Part shown: piece after piece, positions 12,298 to 23,786 of the stretch
How the letters are laid out: the number at the start of each line of letters is the position of its first letter
Numbering within the stretch: position 1 is the first letter of the stretch
Source: Larix kaempferi
Taxonomy: Eukaryota; Streptophyta; Pinopsida; Pinales; Pinaceae
Assembly: GCA_027924585.1 (NCBI GenBank)
Contig: BSBM01000600.1
Coordinates: 16,568,501 to 16,632,500 of the forward strand
DNA length: 64,000 nucleotides
Direction: 5' to 3'
The notes under the pieces: model-generated
What the model saw: only the letters and a program-made list of their open reading frames with translations
What the model was told of the DNA's origin: nothing
The model's database searches: none
Made by a program: the position numbers and the translations under genes

Positions 12298-12524
12298 TGG
12301 TACACAGATGCTAGAGACATTCCAAGCATGGTGGTAGGAGGATCCTTCCCATGGCTGTGGATGTAAGTGTTGTGTGATGAGCATCAAGATGATTCTTCGG
12401 ATGTCATTCTATATGATGATGATCAACATGATGCTCCTTGCGAGGATGATCAGGTTGATCATGAGTATCAGGATGATACTCTGAGGCCATGGATATGTGG
12501 CAGGTTGTGCAGTGGCATGTAATG

Positions 12525-12960
12525 TATTCTTGGGAGATTCTATAGGTTGAGCAGTAAGCTCGTAATCAGTCCTGGGATGCTCTTTCGAGGTTTTTCCTGG
12601 TAGATCCGATAGGTTGAGCAGTAAGCTCGTAATCAGTCCTGGGATGCTCTTTCGAGGTTTTGCGAGATCAACATGTAATTTATTCCTTGGAGATCTGATA
12701 GGTTGAGCAATAAGCTCGTAATCAGTCCTAGGATGCTCTTTCGTGGTTTTGCTTGGTAGCATGTAATTTATTCCTGGGAGATCCGATAGTTTGAGAAGTA
12801 AGCTCGTAATCAGTCCTGGGATGCTCTTTTGAGGTTTTGTGAGGTCTACTTGTAATTTAGTCCTGAGAAATCTTATAGGTTGAGCAGTAAGCTCGTAATC
12901 AGTCTTGAGATGCTATTTCGAGGTTTTGCAGATGCACATAATCAGTCCTGAGATTCCACC
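12525..12960 (+). repeat. five-copy tandem repeat in the copia 3' untranslated region
   Basis: Units containing GTTGAGCAGTAAGCTCGTAA then CAGTCCTGGGATGCTCTTT start near 12541, 12609, 12698, 12786 and 12876. The spacing is about 88-90 bp except for one short 68-bp unit. It lies between the end of pol and the 3' LTR, so it is internal to the element. Function unknown; it could be an RNA structural or packaging region. Confidence 0.85.
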
Positions 12961-13222
12961 TTTGTTAGGTCGCTCACAGATATGATGAAGACCTACATGG
13001 AGGCTAGGCCTACATCTAGCATGAAAAAGGACTGGCTCCGTAGAACTTCCTATGGCGAGAATAATTAAGAGATAGCACCAGTGATCGAAATGATGAGTAC
13101 AACAACAGTGACGATGATGCTCCAGTGATCTAGTGATGATGATCCAGCTCCAGTATTGAAGACTTATGCCTTTATGTTTTGATGACTTGTGTCAAGAGAA
13201 TACCTTCCTAGTTAAGAGGGAG

Positions 13223-13813
13223 TGTTGATGTATTTGTAACTTCGGAAGATATTCACTTGTATATTGTATGTATTACATTTGTACTTTATTTTATCCCCAA
13301 CAGAGATGTATTATTCCTCCGATTGGAAGTGTCGTCATTTGTATTTGCAAGTGTCGCAAGTTACACTGTAAGTGTCATAACTTATATTTGATGGGTTATT
13401 AGACCACCTTGGTGGGGTCGGCCCTGTATGAGTCATGTGGATGGGTTATTAGGATTCCTTAGGAATTCGGCCCATTTAGGGTTAAAGGAAAGTTAAGTTA
13501 ATGTATAAATAGAGAGTGTGACTCTCTCATTCTATTCATTCACTCACTCATCCAACTCACATAGTTGAGAGAGAGGAGTGCACACAAGTGGAGGAGGTGT
13601 AGCTGCTAAAGACATCTATCTTTTGGGGTTTGAACTTTGTGATCTTTGTATTGGTGCTCATTCTATCTCTGAGGAAGTTGCATGGTTTTTCACCTTCTTG
13701 GTTTTCCCCGAGGAAACTCTGTGTCTCTTGTGTTTATGATTATTATGTTGTGCATGTTATTCTCTTGGTAGGATCCTAGATCATATTTGAATAAAATTAT
13801 TAGAATTCTAACA
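13223..13813 (+). repeat. 3' LTR of the 7.1-kb copia
   Basis: 591 bp copy of 7102-7671 with a 21-bp expansion near 13355-13380 and a conserved TATAAATA at 13504-13511. Confidence 0.93.
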
Positions 13814-13818
13814 AATAG

Positions 13819-15355
13819 TTATTCCTGGCATGCACTGCATACCCTCCTTAGCAATTTTGAAATTTTGAGACTGCTAATGCATATATGTCTATATATTTAA
13901 ACATTTACAAAGAAAAATAGGATTTTTCCTTGATATCAATGCTCCTATGTGATGTGTAAAACAAATTATGCCTCTTCTATACTATTTGACAATATGCGTT
14001 TTTTAGTTGATGTCATTTCTTTTTTGATCTAGCTACTATAACCTCATGTCGGAAATAGATATTGCACTATTTTCTATTCTTTCGATAATAGTTGTCGCAA
14101 TTAGTTATTCCCACATCATTCCTCAACTATCACTCTTTCAATGTGTTTACTTGCTTCTTGTGCAATGTAAACATATTTTGTTTCTAAATTTTTGTGGCAT
14201 TTCTTCATAGAGAACTTTTCCAAATGTATAATGATCTTTAGAACTATGCCTACTTAATGGTTTTTTATCATTGATTCATGAACATTTTCATATTGCTGTG
14301 AATGAATTTTGAATATTTATGAAGTTTAAGGGATGTTATTTAATCTGATTTATGTTGGGAATCACCACAATGCTTTCTTATTATTTAAGATAAATTCACT
14401 ATATGTGGCCAAAGCCACAAAATGCTCACTATATGTCTCAAATAATACATTGAAAGTGATTTGAATCTCATGAAATTCTCAAGAAACAAAGAGGAACTTC
14501 AAAATGCAATATCAACTTAAAAATATTATTGTTGTATGGAATATCGACTTAGAAAAACAACCAGGATTGTTACCATAACTTTGGATAGAATAAGATCTAT
14601 TTGTAATGATACTAATCTAGTCATGGCTCTTGTTTAATTTATCCACCACATATGTGTTTATGGATATCCCCATATTTAAAGATAAAATTTAAATTTTTCT
14701 TTGTCTCAAATTAGGGTGCTAAGGTTGATCCTCTACTTTTCCTTTTAATTTTTTTTTTGTTATAAAAAATATCGTAAATTTACATTTGATATATTTTTTA
14801 TTAAGAACAAGTGGATTTTTTGTTTTTATATTTATTTATTTTTCTTAAATAAAAATGAATAACATTTATATTGATATATAAAAAATTTGTATTGATATAT
14901 AAAAAGTTGGTGCCTTCAATAAAGAGTTACAAAATAATTAAGATATTTTGTAAAGGGATTTAAAATTTCCAATTCTATAAAAAGAATCAATTTGAACTTA
15001 TAAATAATTTTTGATTTAAAAGGTCGTCGAAAATTTTGTTTCAATGATAAGTTGTGACTATCCTCCTCTCCTTGTAAAATGTTGATAAGTTGTGACCACC
15101 CCCCTCTCCTTGTAAAAAAAATTCTCATCATAATGGCAGATCACACATTAAATTTCCAAGTGACATATAGATTGTCATTGTAATTTTGTCAATTACATCA
15201 TTTGATGCTACATAATGGATGCTTAGTTTACTTTTTTCTTGCTTCCCATAATATTTGCAACTATAAATTCTTACAAAGTGTTTAGACAAAAATATGACTT
15301 GACAACACATATATAAAAATATGAACATTTTAATGAAATAATATCCATTTTGGAT
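13819..15355. other. intergenic DNA, no gene seen
   Basis: AT-rich DNA, with poly-T and poly-A runs around 14740-14900. The only structure I find is a two-copy tandem duplication of about 38 bp at 15044-15118 (GATAAGTTGTGAC...CTCTCCTTGTAAAA). Confidence 0.5.
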
Positions 15356-15359
15356 TTCC

Positions 15360-15900
15360 TTCATAACTTCCTCTGCATTCTCCTCAATATCTGCACAAGT
15401 TGGATTGCTTCTTTAGTATCATAAGATCCATGGGTTTACTGAATTGTGGCTTCTTCTTTAAGGGCATATTTTACAAAACCAATTGAATATCAGGGTATAT
15501 CTACCAAGAAATAAGAGATTCAACAAATTCCCTAATCATGTTATAATGTATGTTAAGGTCTGATGACAATTTCTCCAATCTTTCATGTTGGGAATCAAAC
15601 TTCGCTTCTAGTTCAAGGTTCCTTATCAATTGTGCCTCCAGTCGATTACCATTTTTGTGATTAATATGGGTCATTACAACCTATAAAGTACTCATCTGGT
15701 TGGAAATGTACAAGGTATGTTCAATCATTACAATGCCAAAATGAGGGGAAAATCTAGGAATGGCCATGATATAAAGGTTTTTGAAGTCATTAGTCATTAT
15801 TGGAAGAGAGGCCAATACCATTGTTTGAGACGGTTTGTTAAAAATTTTAACAATATTTGATGGGCAAAATGCTTCATGATGTGCATATGCTTGTCAAATT
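15360..15900 (-). pseudogene. minus-strand coding relic, partly coiled coil, family unknown
   Basis: Reading the minus strand from about 15845 gives a coherent translation: MVLASLPIMTNDFKNLYIM, then AIPRFSPHFGIVMIEH, then a charged stretch NRLEAQLIRNLELEAKFDSQ and HERLEKLSSDLNIHYN that looks like a coiled coil. The few stops are TAG or TAA, two directly where CAG would restore the frame. A frame change near 15845 joins it to a preceding stretch DKHMHIMKHFAHQILL. Long in-phase sense with sparse stops argues for decayed coding sequence. It may belong to the same ancient gene as 16985-18230, but that link is speculative. Confidence 0.4.
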
Positions 15901-15973
15901 CCAAACCTGTTCACATGTATGATCAGAGGGAAGGAATAAAGGAATATTTCATTGGAAAAGTGAGAGAATAACA

Positions 15974-16190
15974 GTTCGATCAAGTTAATATCTCGTTCGA
16001 GATATTATCATGATCGAGCATTATTCAAATGATCAATCGATCTTTCAAAGGAACGATCGAGCTAATATCTCGATCGAGACTTTTCTTAACCACACTTTAA
16101 CCCTCAATCAAGCTATTTAAAAAATGTGCTCAAACTCTCGATTGAGCTTTCTAAAAACCTTGATCGATCTATTTAGCTTGATTGAGGGCT
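15974..16190. repeat. cluster of ATCGATC/CTCGATCGAG motifs
   Basis: At least nine GATCGA-, TCGATC- or TCGAGA-type words occur in about 220 bp. They include two versions of a 25-bp phrase (GATCAAGTTAATATCTCG at about 15977 and GATCGAGCTAATATCTCG at about 16056). Many are self-complementary. Confidence 0.55.
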
Positions 16191-16984
16191 TTAAAACAAG
16201 ATTTTATCCCCGTTTTTAAATATTTTTTTCCTTCTCTTTTTACTAGACCTAAACCCTATCCTGGGATACACATTACTCTTAGATGGAGAACTTCATATCA
16301 GTGGATCCTTCAACGAATCATCTATTGATTGACATAAAATTTGCAAGTTTTTGAGTTCAAATAATATTTTTTTGTTATTTTATTCTAAAAATTATACTTA
16401 AAAAACCATATCCACAACTACAAATCAACAAAAAGATAAATCAACAACATAAAAAATACACAACAAAAAAATTTCAAAAAATACACATGCCCCATACCAA
16501 CGCGTGCTCTTCAAAAGGATATTTTTTCATTTTCAATTTTTGTAACTAGTAAAAAAAACGTTTACGTGCACACACATGTGTACAAAATGCATTTAAAATT
16601 TTCAAGAGTCGGTTTTGAAAATTACAAAAAACTTCCATCATAAATTAAAAATAATTATGTGCACCCTAGTGCATTTTTGTGTACATTATGTTAATATAAT
16701 TGTTTTTCAAAAATTATGCATTTATCAATCAATTATTTTATATGCACATAGAGCACTTGTAATCTTTTGCTGAAATTTACAAGAACAACCCTATCATTAA
16801 ATGCAATTTTGGCATATTAAATAATTTTATTATTTAAAAAAATGTAGAAAGATGACATAATTCCCTACATTTTTCGTTGCGTGTTGAAATTCACAAGGCA
16901 TATATATGAGTTTTGAGGGCTTCAATTTAATGAATGAGTAAAAACTTGAATTTTCATTGTCACTTTTGGAAAAACATTGTTACC
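16191..16984. other. intergenic DNA, no gene seen
   Basis: AT-rich, with A-rich runs near 16380-16480. No open frame or repeat that I can support. Confidence 0.45.
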
Positions 16985-18230
16985 CATCTTCATGGAAACA
17001 ACCTGGTAGTATGGATGAGCACTCCTGCACAATGTTAGTGTGCAAAACATGATGAATGTGTACATATGTTCCATAATTGTAATCAAATTCTACATGGCAT
17101 CTACAAAACCATGTGTTTTTTTCTATGCATATTCTAACATACCAAGGTTTACATTTCTCAATTGATATTTAGCCCAGGTTCAATTCCACGTGTTAAATTT
17201 TGAATATGTCATAGAGATTTGTTTATGTCATGTCAACAAAGTGTTTAATGTGGGGCTCACGATCATTAGTACCTTTTCTCAACTTTAGCACATCTCTTTT
17301 ATTGGATGAAGGAATGGCATTGTCATGCCAAATATTTTGTACTAGTTCCTTGAAAACATCACTTAATTTCCTATCTAAATGAGGCAACCTTCCAATGAAG
17401 GCCCAACAATTTGCTTTATTTGGGTTTTCAGGGTTATCTCTTATAATATAGTACTTTCAAAGAGTTTTTCTATTTACTTTAAAAATGATATATCTCCATG
17501 CCAATAATCGACAACGCCTTGTGTACTTGTTTAGAATTTATTTTGATAACACACAATGGGAAACATTACGATCTTTTGAACGAGTAGACACTGGAATATT
17601 TCTAAAAACATGATTACTAGCATCTGAACCTTTAAATATATTTATGCCTAAAATTCTCCTAACAATAGCTAAACAACATGATTTTAAAAAATACAAGAAT
17701 GATTGACATATGGATGCATCATCCTTTTATTAAAAAAAGTCTTTGATAATTTTTCTACGCTCCCAATCAATAGTTAATTTCAGTAACTTGCCTTCAAGGG
17801 ATGTTAGAGTACTTTCATTCACTTGAATATGTCTAGTGGTTCTTTGGTGTGAACTAGATAGTTGAGATAAGGAAGGTGGACAAGATGTGTGAATCCCATC
17901 ACTAGTAGAATGTAGCATTGCATTGACTTGAGAATCAAGATTGGGAGTGCATTGGACATGTGTGTGGTCTATATGTTGAACACATGATTGTTCAAATTCA
18001 ACTTCCACATGAGGAGTGACTTGTTGAATATCCTATGGTGAATACCCAACATCTAGCAAACTTTAAATACCTTCTTCTTCAATTGGATCATTGCTTGTTG
18101 ATGGATTATTAGATGGAATATGAATGGAATCCATTGGATTTGAGGGGATTCCTTGTGGATGCCTAAGTTTTTCCATACCAAACTTTTCCTTCTCTCTTAT
18201 TTCATGGACCTTTTTCAGGGGCAACTCCAT
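16985..18230 (-). pseudogene. long minus-strand pseudogene in one frame, possibly a transposase relic
   Basis: From an ATG at 18230-18228 (MELPLKKVHEIREKEKFG) the same frame continues for about 1.2 kb. In-frame stops occur at 18065-18063, 18035-18033, 17732-17730 and a few later places, and there is little other damage. Readable segments include FRNIPVSTRSKDRNVSHCVL, NPENPNKANCWAFIGRLPHL and, near the end, CKPWYVRICIEKNTWFCRCH followed by LHTNIVQEC. The Cys/His cluster of the last segment resembles a C-x-C-H segment I associate with an uncharacterised group of DDE-type transposon proteins, but this is weak recall. I cannot name the family. Continuous phase over 400 codons makes chance unlikely. 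Confidence 0.55.
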
Positions 18231-18529
18231 TCTTTAAGATTTTTTTGCTCTGTTTCTTTTGTTACCCATCTCCAAAAGGTTGGAATGAAAAAAAGTATCT
18301 CCAAGAGGTTACAATAAAACAAAAAAATGTAAAAGTAGTGAATATATATGGTGTAAGAAACAAAGAAAACCTGCAAAAGACTCTTTGTCACGGGTTTTGC
18401 ACATGAGAACGACATGTGTTGGGATGCAAAAGGCGTATTCTGTCTTATTCCAGAAACATGCATGTGTGTTATTAAAGCATGCACGTTCCTTGGTGAACAT
18501 TAACGATAGGTTTTTATTTGTGGGGGGAG

Positions 18530-19236
18530 TGGGATTAAGAGAGAGAGAGGGGGTGTGTTATTGGGTTGGCAGAGAAAGATAGGGGAGAGGGGGTTAGTAA
18601 TGGTTAGTAGGAGCAAGGGGGAGAAAAACTAGGGGGTGGTTAGGGGTAATGGTGTAGGAGGGGGTTAGGGACAGAGAGAGGGGGAAGAATGGGTAAGTAA
18701 GAATTCGGGGGATTAAGGAAGGGAGAGAGAGAGGGGATGGGGTGTTAGTGCCAGGGTGTGGATATGGGGGGGTTAGTGGTAGGGGGATGGGGATTAGGAG
18801 ACATAAAGAGAGAGGGGTTAGGAGTAGGGGTGGTATGAGAGAGAAAGAGATAGAGTGGGGGAATATGGGTAGGAGGGTGAGGCATAGAGGTGAGAGAGAG
18901 AGAGAGTTTGGGGGGGGATTAAGAAATATATAGAGAGAGGGGGGTTTAGTGGTAGGGGGGAGTAGGAGAGAGAAACATATAGAGTGGGGAGGTATGGGTA
19001 GGAGGGTGGGGAGTGGGTGGGGTTGGGAGTAGAGAGAGAGAGAGATTATGGGGGCATGAGGATTAGGAGAGATAGCGAGGTATGGTTAGGAGTAGATGGA
19101 GTAGAAGAGTGAGAGAGAGGAGGGGGGGTGGTTAGTGGTAGGGGGTTATGGGTAGGGGGAGTAGTGGAGAGAGAGACAGATTGAGGTTTAGGGGTTTAGA
19201 GAGAGAGAGAGATCAAGGGGTTAGGGTTTTAGGGGG

Positions 19237-19273
<37 letters not shown>

Positions 19274-19306
19274 TTGGTTGACATAGGAGGGGGGTTAGTT
19301 GCAGGG
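18530..19306. repeat. GA/G-rich low-complexity tract, left part
   Basis: Dominated by AGAGAGAG runs and phrases such as GGGGGTTAGTGGTAGGGGG, with a long (GA)n at about 19235-19272. It stops at the outer gypsy 5' LTR and resumes after its 3' LTR at 54783, so the two parts were probably continuous before insertion. Confidence 0.85.
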
Positions 19307-19962
19307 TGTTGGAGTGGGTTTTGGACTAGTTTTGGGAGTAGCTCACCCAAAGTGTACCACATGACTATTCAGCCAAAGGACCAAAGCGCACAAAAAGCGG
19401 AAGTTAGTTAGAATGAGTTGGGAACTTGTGTCCACTTTGTAATGGGCTCAACCCATTTTGAAATGTATAAATATGTAAGTGATCTTCAGGTTGAGGGAGA
19501 TAATATTTATTTTTCGTTGTTGGTTGATTTGCTATTGCTCTTATCCTATGTAATGTTGGGTTTTTTTTGGGTTTGTGACAGAAATTTGATGCGTGTTGCG
19601 TAGGTTTTGTAAGACTGTTCCAAAATATACTAATGTGAAGTGATCCTATTTTGGATCATGTCTCTCTTGTGTTTGATGTAATGGATGCTTTATTTATTTC
19701 CCATATGGTTGATATGTTTCTATTGTTGCTTTGAATGTGTTATTTGTTATTTTTCATATGTTACATGTTTATGTGCATAAGATGAATGAATGGTAAGATG
19801 AATAGAATGAATATTGTCTCCCCCTTCAGCACTGTAAGAGTTTGGATCCTGCAGTCCCCATGATGCCTCGGGTGAGTAATAGGTGATGTCGAAAGGGTCA
19901 GTATCTAGGATTTTGTTGGTGAGTTTATACTGTGACCCCGGTCTTCCCACTGCATGTCAACA
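19307..19962 (+). repeat. 5' LTR of the outer gypsy element
   Basis: 656 bp, TGTTGG...CAACA, with TATAAATA at 19466-19473. It is followed by TGGTTCCATTGTCGAGAC (from 19965), a plausible mutated primer site of the TGGCGCC class. The same sequence with an intervening copia is found at 49065-54782. Confidence 0.82.
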
Positions 19963-20039
19963 AATGGTTCCATTGTCGAGACTAGGATCTATGACTAAAG
20001 GGAAAGTTTAATTCAACTAATGGTTCTCTGGATGACGAA

Positions 20040-21688
20040 TAAGGAAGAGATAGAAGAGTGGTTGAAAGGGAAGGATTACAAATTTTCCAAATATTAGAGC
20101 AACAACTCTAGGATAAGCAAGGAACAGTGGTTACATAAGTACATATACACCGATCTGCATGAGATCTTCTTCTGTTAATTCCCCATAATATTGGTTGACT
20201 AGTTGTTAAGGTTATCCAAAAAGAACTCAATATTCCGCATTGAGAGATGAAGGAACTAGACCCCTAAATTGATCCAACGAGTCAATATTGTAAGTAATTC
20301 GATCTCATGCGTAGTATATTTATGGTTGAATAGTGTAGGGTTATGTTATCGATTTTTCTATAGATTGCAGTCAATCGTATATCGCAACTGAGATGGATTT
20401 ATTTAAGGGACTGTGCCAAAGGTACCTGAAGTCATTGCATACTTGGGTCAAGATGTTGTTGTGAGACAAAGGGACTATGATATTTGTTGTTCATCGAGAT
20501 GCACAGTAGCAGCAGAAATATTTCAAAAGTTGTCTCCTCACTACAAGTGGGAGAAGTGTGGCCTTGTGGGCAAGCAATGAGCCAGGTATTGTCACCTGAA
20601 TCCCAACTCCTCCATTTAGGCTAACTCCTAACAAATCCAATGGGGGTTGTCCCTAAAAAAGAGTTTAAAATTTTTATGTATTTGTATGGGCTCATCTACA
20701 CACAAGTCTAATATCAGAGAGTTGATTAAACTAAAAATATACCAAAAAAATAAAAGGTAAAAACTAAGAAAAAACTAAGCTCGTCCAGGAACAAAAATAT
20801 TTGTCCTCGACAACGGCGCCAAAGATGCTTGCCCGCAAGGCCACACTTTACCCACTTGTAGTGAGGGAACAAATTTTGAAAGATTTCTGTTTCTGGTGTG
20901 CATCTCGACGGACAACAATATTATAATCTGATCACCCTAATAGTTAAGCATCTCCACGTGCATAGGGGAACTAGGGGTTGACCAAAGGAATGTCTAAGTA
21001 AAAGAAGGAAATAATTAATAAAGAGTGGATGAGATGAGAATGTTGAGAGAAGAATAAGATGTGATAGTAGAAGAGACTGGATTACTGCAAAGTGGAAAAA
21101 TATTCCAGGAATATAGTAGGAAGAGGACTGCACCTAAGATACAGGAGTAGTGCGGTGAGTTTGAAGAAAGAAACATCTATGTAGGATTCTAGATCGAAGG
21201 ATTATCACACATGGAAAAGAAAAAGAACATTAACTCAGTTTGACGGAAAAATATAGCCCTTCTTAGGCCAGGATATGCGTTGAACCCACAACCCCATGCA
21301 TGTCCCCCAAATCTAAGGTAAGAACCCAAATTTTGTCACTTGTAGTTAGTAATAGTAGTAAAGTTAGATATAGTAGTAGAAATAGTGCAATGAATCCTAG
21401 TCATCCAATAGTGTTAACTCAAAATATCGTGCAGAACATAATGGTGGGGGTAGACCGCACTTTGCGGATTCCTATATCCCAAGTACAGATGATCCAAAAC
21501 ATGATTTGTTTGTTTGTGAGGCAATATGGAAAGTAAATAAATTCTAGGATGAGGCTACAAATATTGCACAGTTTGTAACAACATTCATAGATTGTTTCTT
21601 GACCTTGTACATAAAGTATCAAACTACTACACAAGCTAGCAAGTTGGATAACATCAATAAATCCTTACTCAAGGAGTTCAAGAAACCA
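20040..21688 (+). pseudogene. outer gypsy 5' coding region (N-terminal ORF and start of gag)
   Basis: Broken frames read KGKDYKFSKY, EQWLHKYIYTDLHEIFF, then (after a foldback insert) HLHVHRGTRG, RRDWITAKWKNIPGI and, in gag, DPKHDLFVCEAIW and KLDNINKSLLKEFKKPK. The last words run directly into SESQYIKKLKDIRQ at 28459 once the 6.8-kb insert is ignored, which shows this is one gag gene. Stops and frameshifts are frequent. The gag part resembles capsid regions of plant non-chromovirus gypsy elements. Confidence 0.6.
20479..20928. repeat. foldback element made of an LTR end and its inverted copy
   Basis: Left arm 20479-20573 and right arm about 20829-20925 are inverted copies (CACTACAAGTGGG...TGTGGCCTTGTGGGCAAGCA against TGCTTGCCCGCAAGGCCACA...). 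The arms are separated by about 255 bp. On the minus strand the right arm ends GGGCAAGCA and is followed after 3 bases by TTGGCGCCGTTGTCGAGGAC (about 20807-20826), a textbook gypsy primer-binding site. The right arm is therefore the 3' end of an LTR of a different gypsy family. The foldback interrupts the outer gypsy frame. The target duplication is not clear. Confidence 0.7.
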
Positions 21689-21693
21689 AAATA

Positions 21694-23720
21694 TGTCATG
21701 TTCCAAATTTGGCATTGAGTCACAATGGCCTAATCACATTGGCCATATTCATTAGAGTTTGTCAAATTGATGTTAAGGGTTAAATAATTGCCAAGGAGGA
21801 AAATTACTAGTTTCCTAGGTTTGGAATGGAAGCTTTGGAATTTGGAATAAGGGGGATAATAAATGATGTTTGAACATTAGAATGACATAAATATTTAATA
21901 AAGGATCTAAATAAATATATACAAGTGAAAATCAAAGTGGCATTTCATCGTGAAGACACATGGAGGAAGTGGGACCCACATATGGCTAGATTTCCCCACT
22001 ACACTTGCCATCATTCTCTCACCAATTCGAATTCAAGGTGAATGGTAACATACTTGAGGGATTTCAAAAGGTATTATTCATGGAATGACTCATCCAAGGT
22101 CGAAATATATAGGAAGAGTAACTCCCATGGAATAGGAAGAGGCAATTTGGAGCTAGTGAGACACTTGGGCTAGATTCCCTACCTCTATGACAACAATGAT
22201 GAAGATGCTATGACACCTATGACACAAATCAGACCTGGAGGCTGACATATGACATATATGACATTTCAAGGCTAAAAATATCCTCCAAGAGGGCTCTCAA
22301 GGGATATAGGGCAGCTAAGATGCTTCCACATGTGATTTGGTGGAAGTGGGAGACTAGGGATTGTTGTACAAGTGGCGTTCTTTGGAATCTCTTCCCAACT
22401 TGAGTTGGCATGAGTCGCTTGGAAGGAATTTGACCCATAGAGGACATTAGAAGTTTATAAATGTCAATAACAAAGAATGAAACTAGCTTTTGATCATTTG
22501 TAGAATTTGCAATTGCATTTGTGAAGAGGGATAGCTAGTGGATGACTACTTTCTTGCCTTAGCCAATTTCGAGGGTGAAATATTCCCATCCAAGCTGGTA
22601 ATTGGAAAGGCCATTCAGACCTTTCATTTGGAGAGTTAATGGAGTATTTATTTGCAGGTATAAGCTATAGGGAAGCTCATGGTTTCTTCTATTGCAGCTC
22701 ACTCCTTCAACCATTTCCAATTTTGATGGCATATTCTTGATCCTTGAGGAAGGGCATTTTTGGTGAGCTATTGTACTCTTTGGGGGAGATTCTAATGCCC
22801 CATTTATTTTTTAATATAAATTAAATACTCTTTTCTTCATCTTTAGAAAGTTTCAGGTCTAAATTCCAAGTAGAAATGTGTAAATCTCATTTTTAATGAA
22901 AGAACAGTGCCATTTCCCCACTACCTTGTTGTGAACCAATGTAATGTTGATGGATTCGAATGGATAAGTAGACTACTGATGGTTTATTGATGAATGGAAT
23001 TTTGTTTATGGATTATACAAGTTTCATGTTCATTACTTAACCATTCGAAGTCATTTTACTTAGTTTATTTACATTTGGAGAAGATTTGGTGCCATTTCCC
23101 CAAGGGTCGAATTAGTGATTTTTTTTGCTGTTTGGGAGAAGGTTAGAACAGAATTAATAACTGATTAATGGTGCACATGAGACCTAAATAATTTTCCTTA
23201 TATATCCCCTACCTCTTTTCATAATTTCGATCGGGTTTGGAGACATTTGGAGAGCCATTTTCAGAACTTACCCTAGGGGGATTTGAACCTCAAATTGCTA
23301 GTTAAATTCCATACTTTGTCCAGAATATTAAACAAGTTTGCAGAAGTCTTTTGATAGTCATAAATCATCCTTGAACATAATAATCAAGTACAAATATCCT
23401 TCATACACCTTCCTTGAATATTTGAAAGCATTTGGAGCCAATTGGAGACCTAGAGACCAATACTAGTCAAAGGGAAATTACTAGTAAAGTTCGCTACATT
23501 GGCCAGAATTGAAAGAGGATTTGTAGAAGTATTTTAAAGGTCCAAAAGCATATCTAAGACACATATTTATGTTCTAAAATAATCCATATACCTTCTCAGA
23601 ATATTTGGGAGCAACTGGAGCAATTTGGTGACCTAGAGATCAAAACTAGTCAAAGGTCGAACTAGGGAAAAAAATTGGAAAATTGCCATTTTAATAAAAT
23701 TCCTAACAAGGGTCATTACA
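21694..23720 (+). repeat. 5' LTR (2 kb) of the LARD-like element
   Basis: Starts TGTCATGTTCC, ends AAGGGTCATTACA. No coding potential is evident. It contains a CTACCTCTTTTCATAATTTCG region and several short internal near-repeats (AGCCATTTGGAG-type words). Confidence 0.92.
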
Positions 23721-23786
23721 GTGGTATCAGAGCATGGTCCTTGCACCTGTGTATTAGGTACATACATTCAAGAATAATTGGAAACA

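Larger units (their letters stand above)
7102..13813 (+). mobile_element. Ty1/copia LTR retrotransposon, full-length but decayed
   Basis: LTRs 7102-7671 and 13223-13813 (TGTTGATG...CTAACA) are flanked by a perfect AATAG target duplication (7097-7101, 13814-13818). The primer site TGGTATCGGAGC (7672-7683) fits initiator-Met tRNA, and the purine tract AAGAGGGAG lies just before 13223. The domain order gag, zinc knuckle, protease, integrase, reverse transcriptase, RNase H is that of copia. The gag-pol frame has two frameshifts near 9765-9900 and several stops, so it is inactive. The LTRs look roughly 95% or more alike by eye. The 3' LTR carries an extra block of about 21 bp that repeats part of AAGTGTCGCAAG, explaining its greater length. 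Confidence 0.95.

Noticed and set aside
12525-12960. CRISPR-like array
   Set aside because: The repeats are contiguous 88-bp tandem units inside a plant copia element, without unique spacers of uniform size.
18700-19230. Telomere-like GGGTTTAGGG words
   Set aside because: Only isolated two-unit matches such as TTAGGGTTTTAGGG; no regular TTTAGGG array, so no interstitial telomere is claimed.
18742-19411. Arg/Glu/Gly-rich open frames in the GA tract
   Set aside because: Purine-only repeats rarely contain stops, so these are compositional artefacts.
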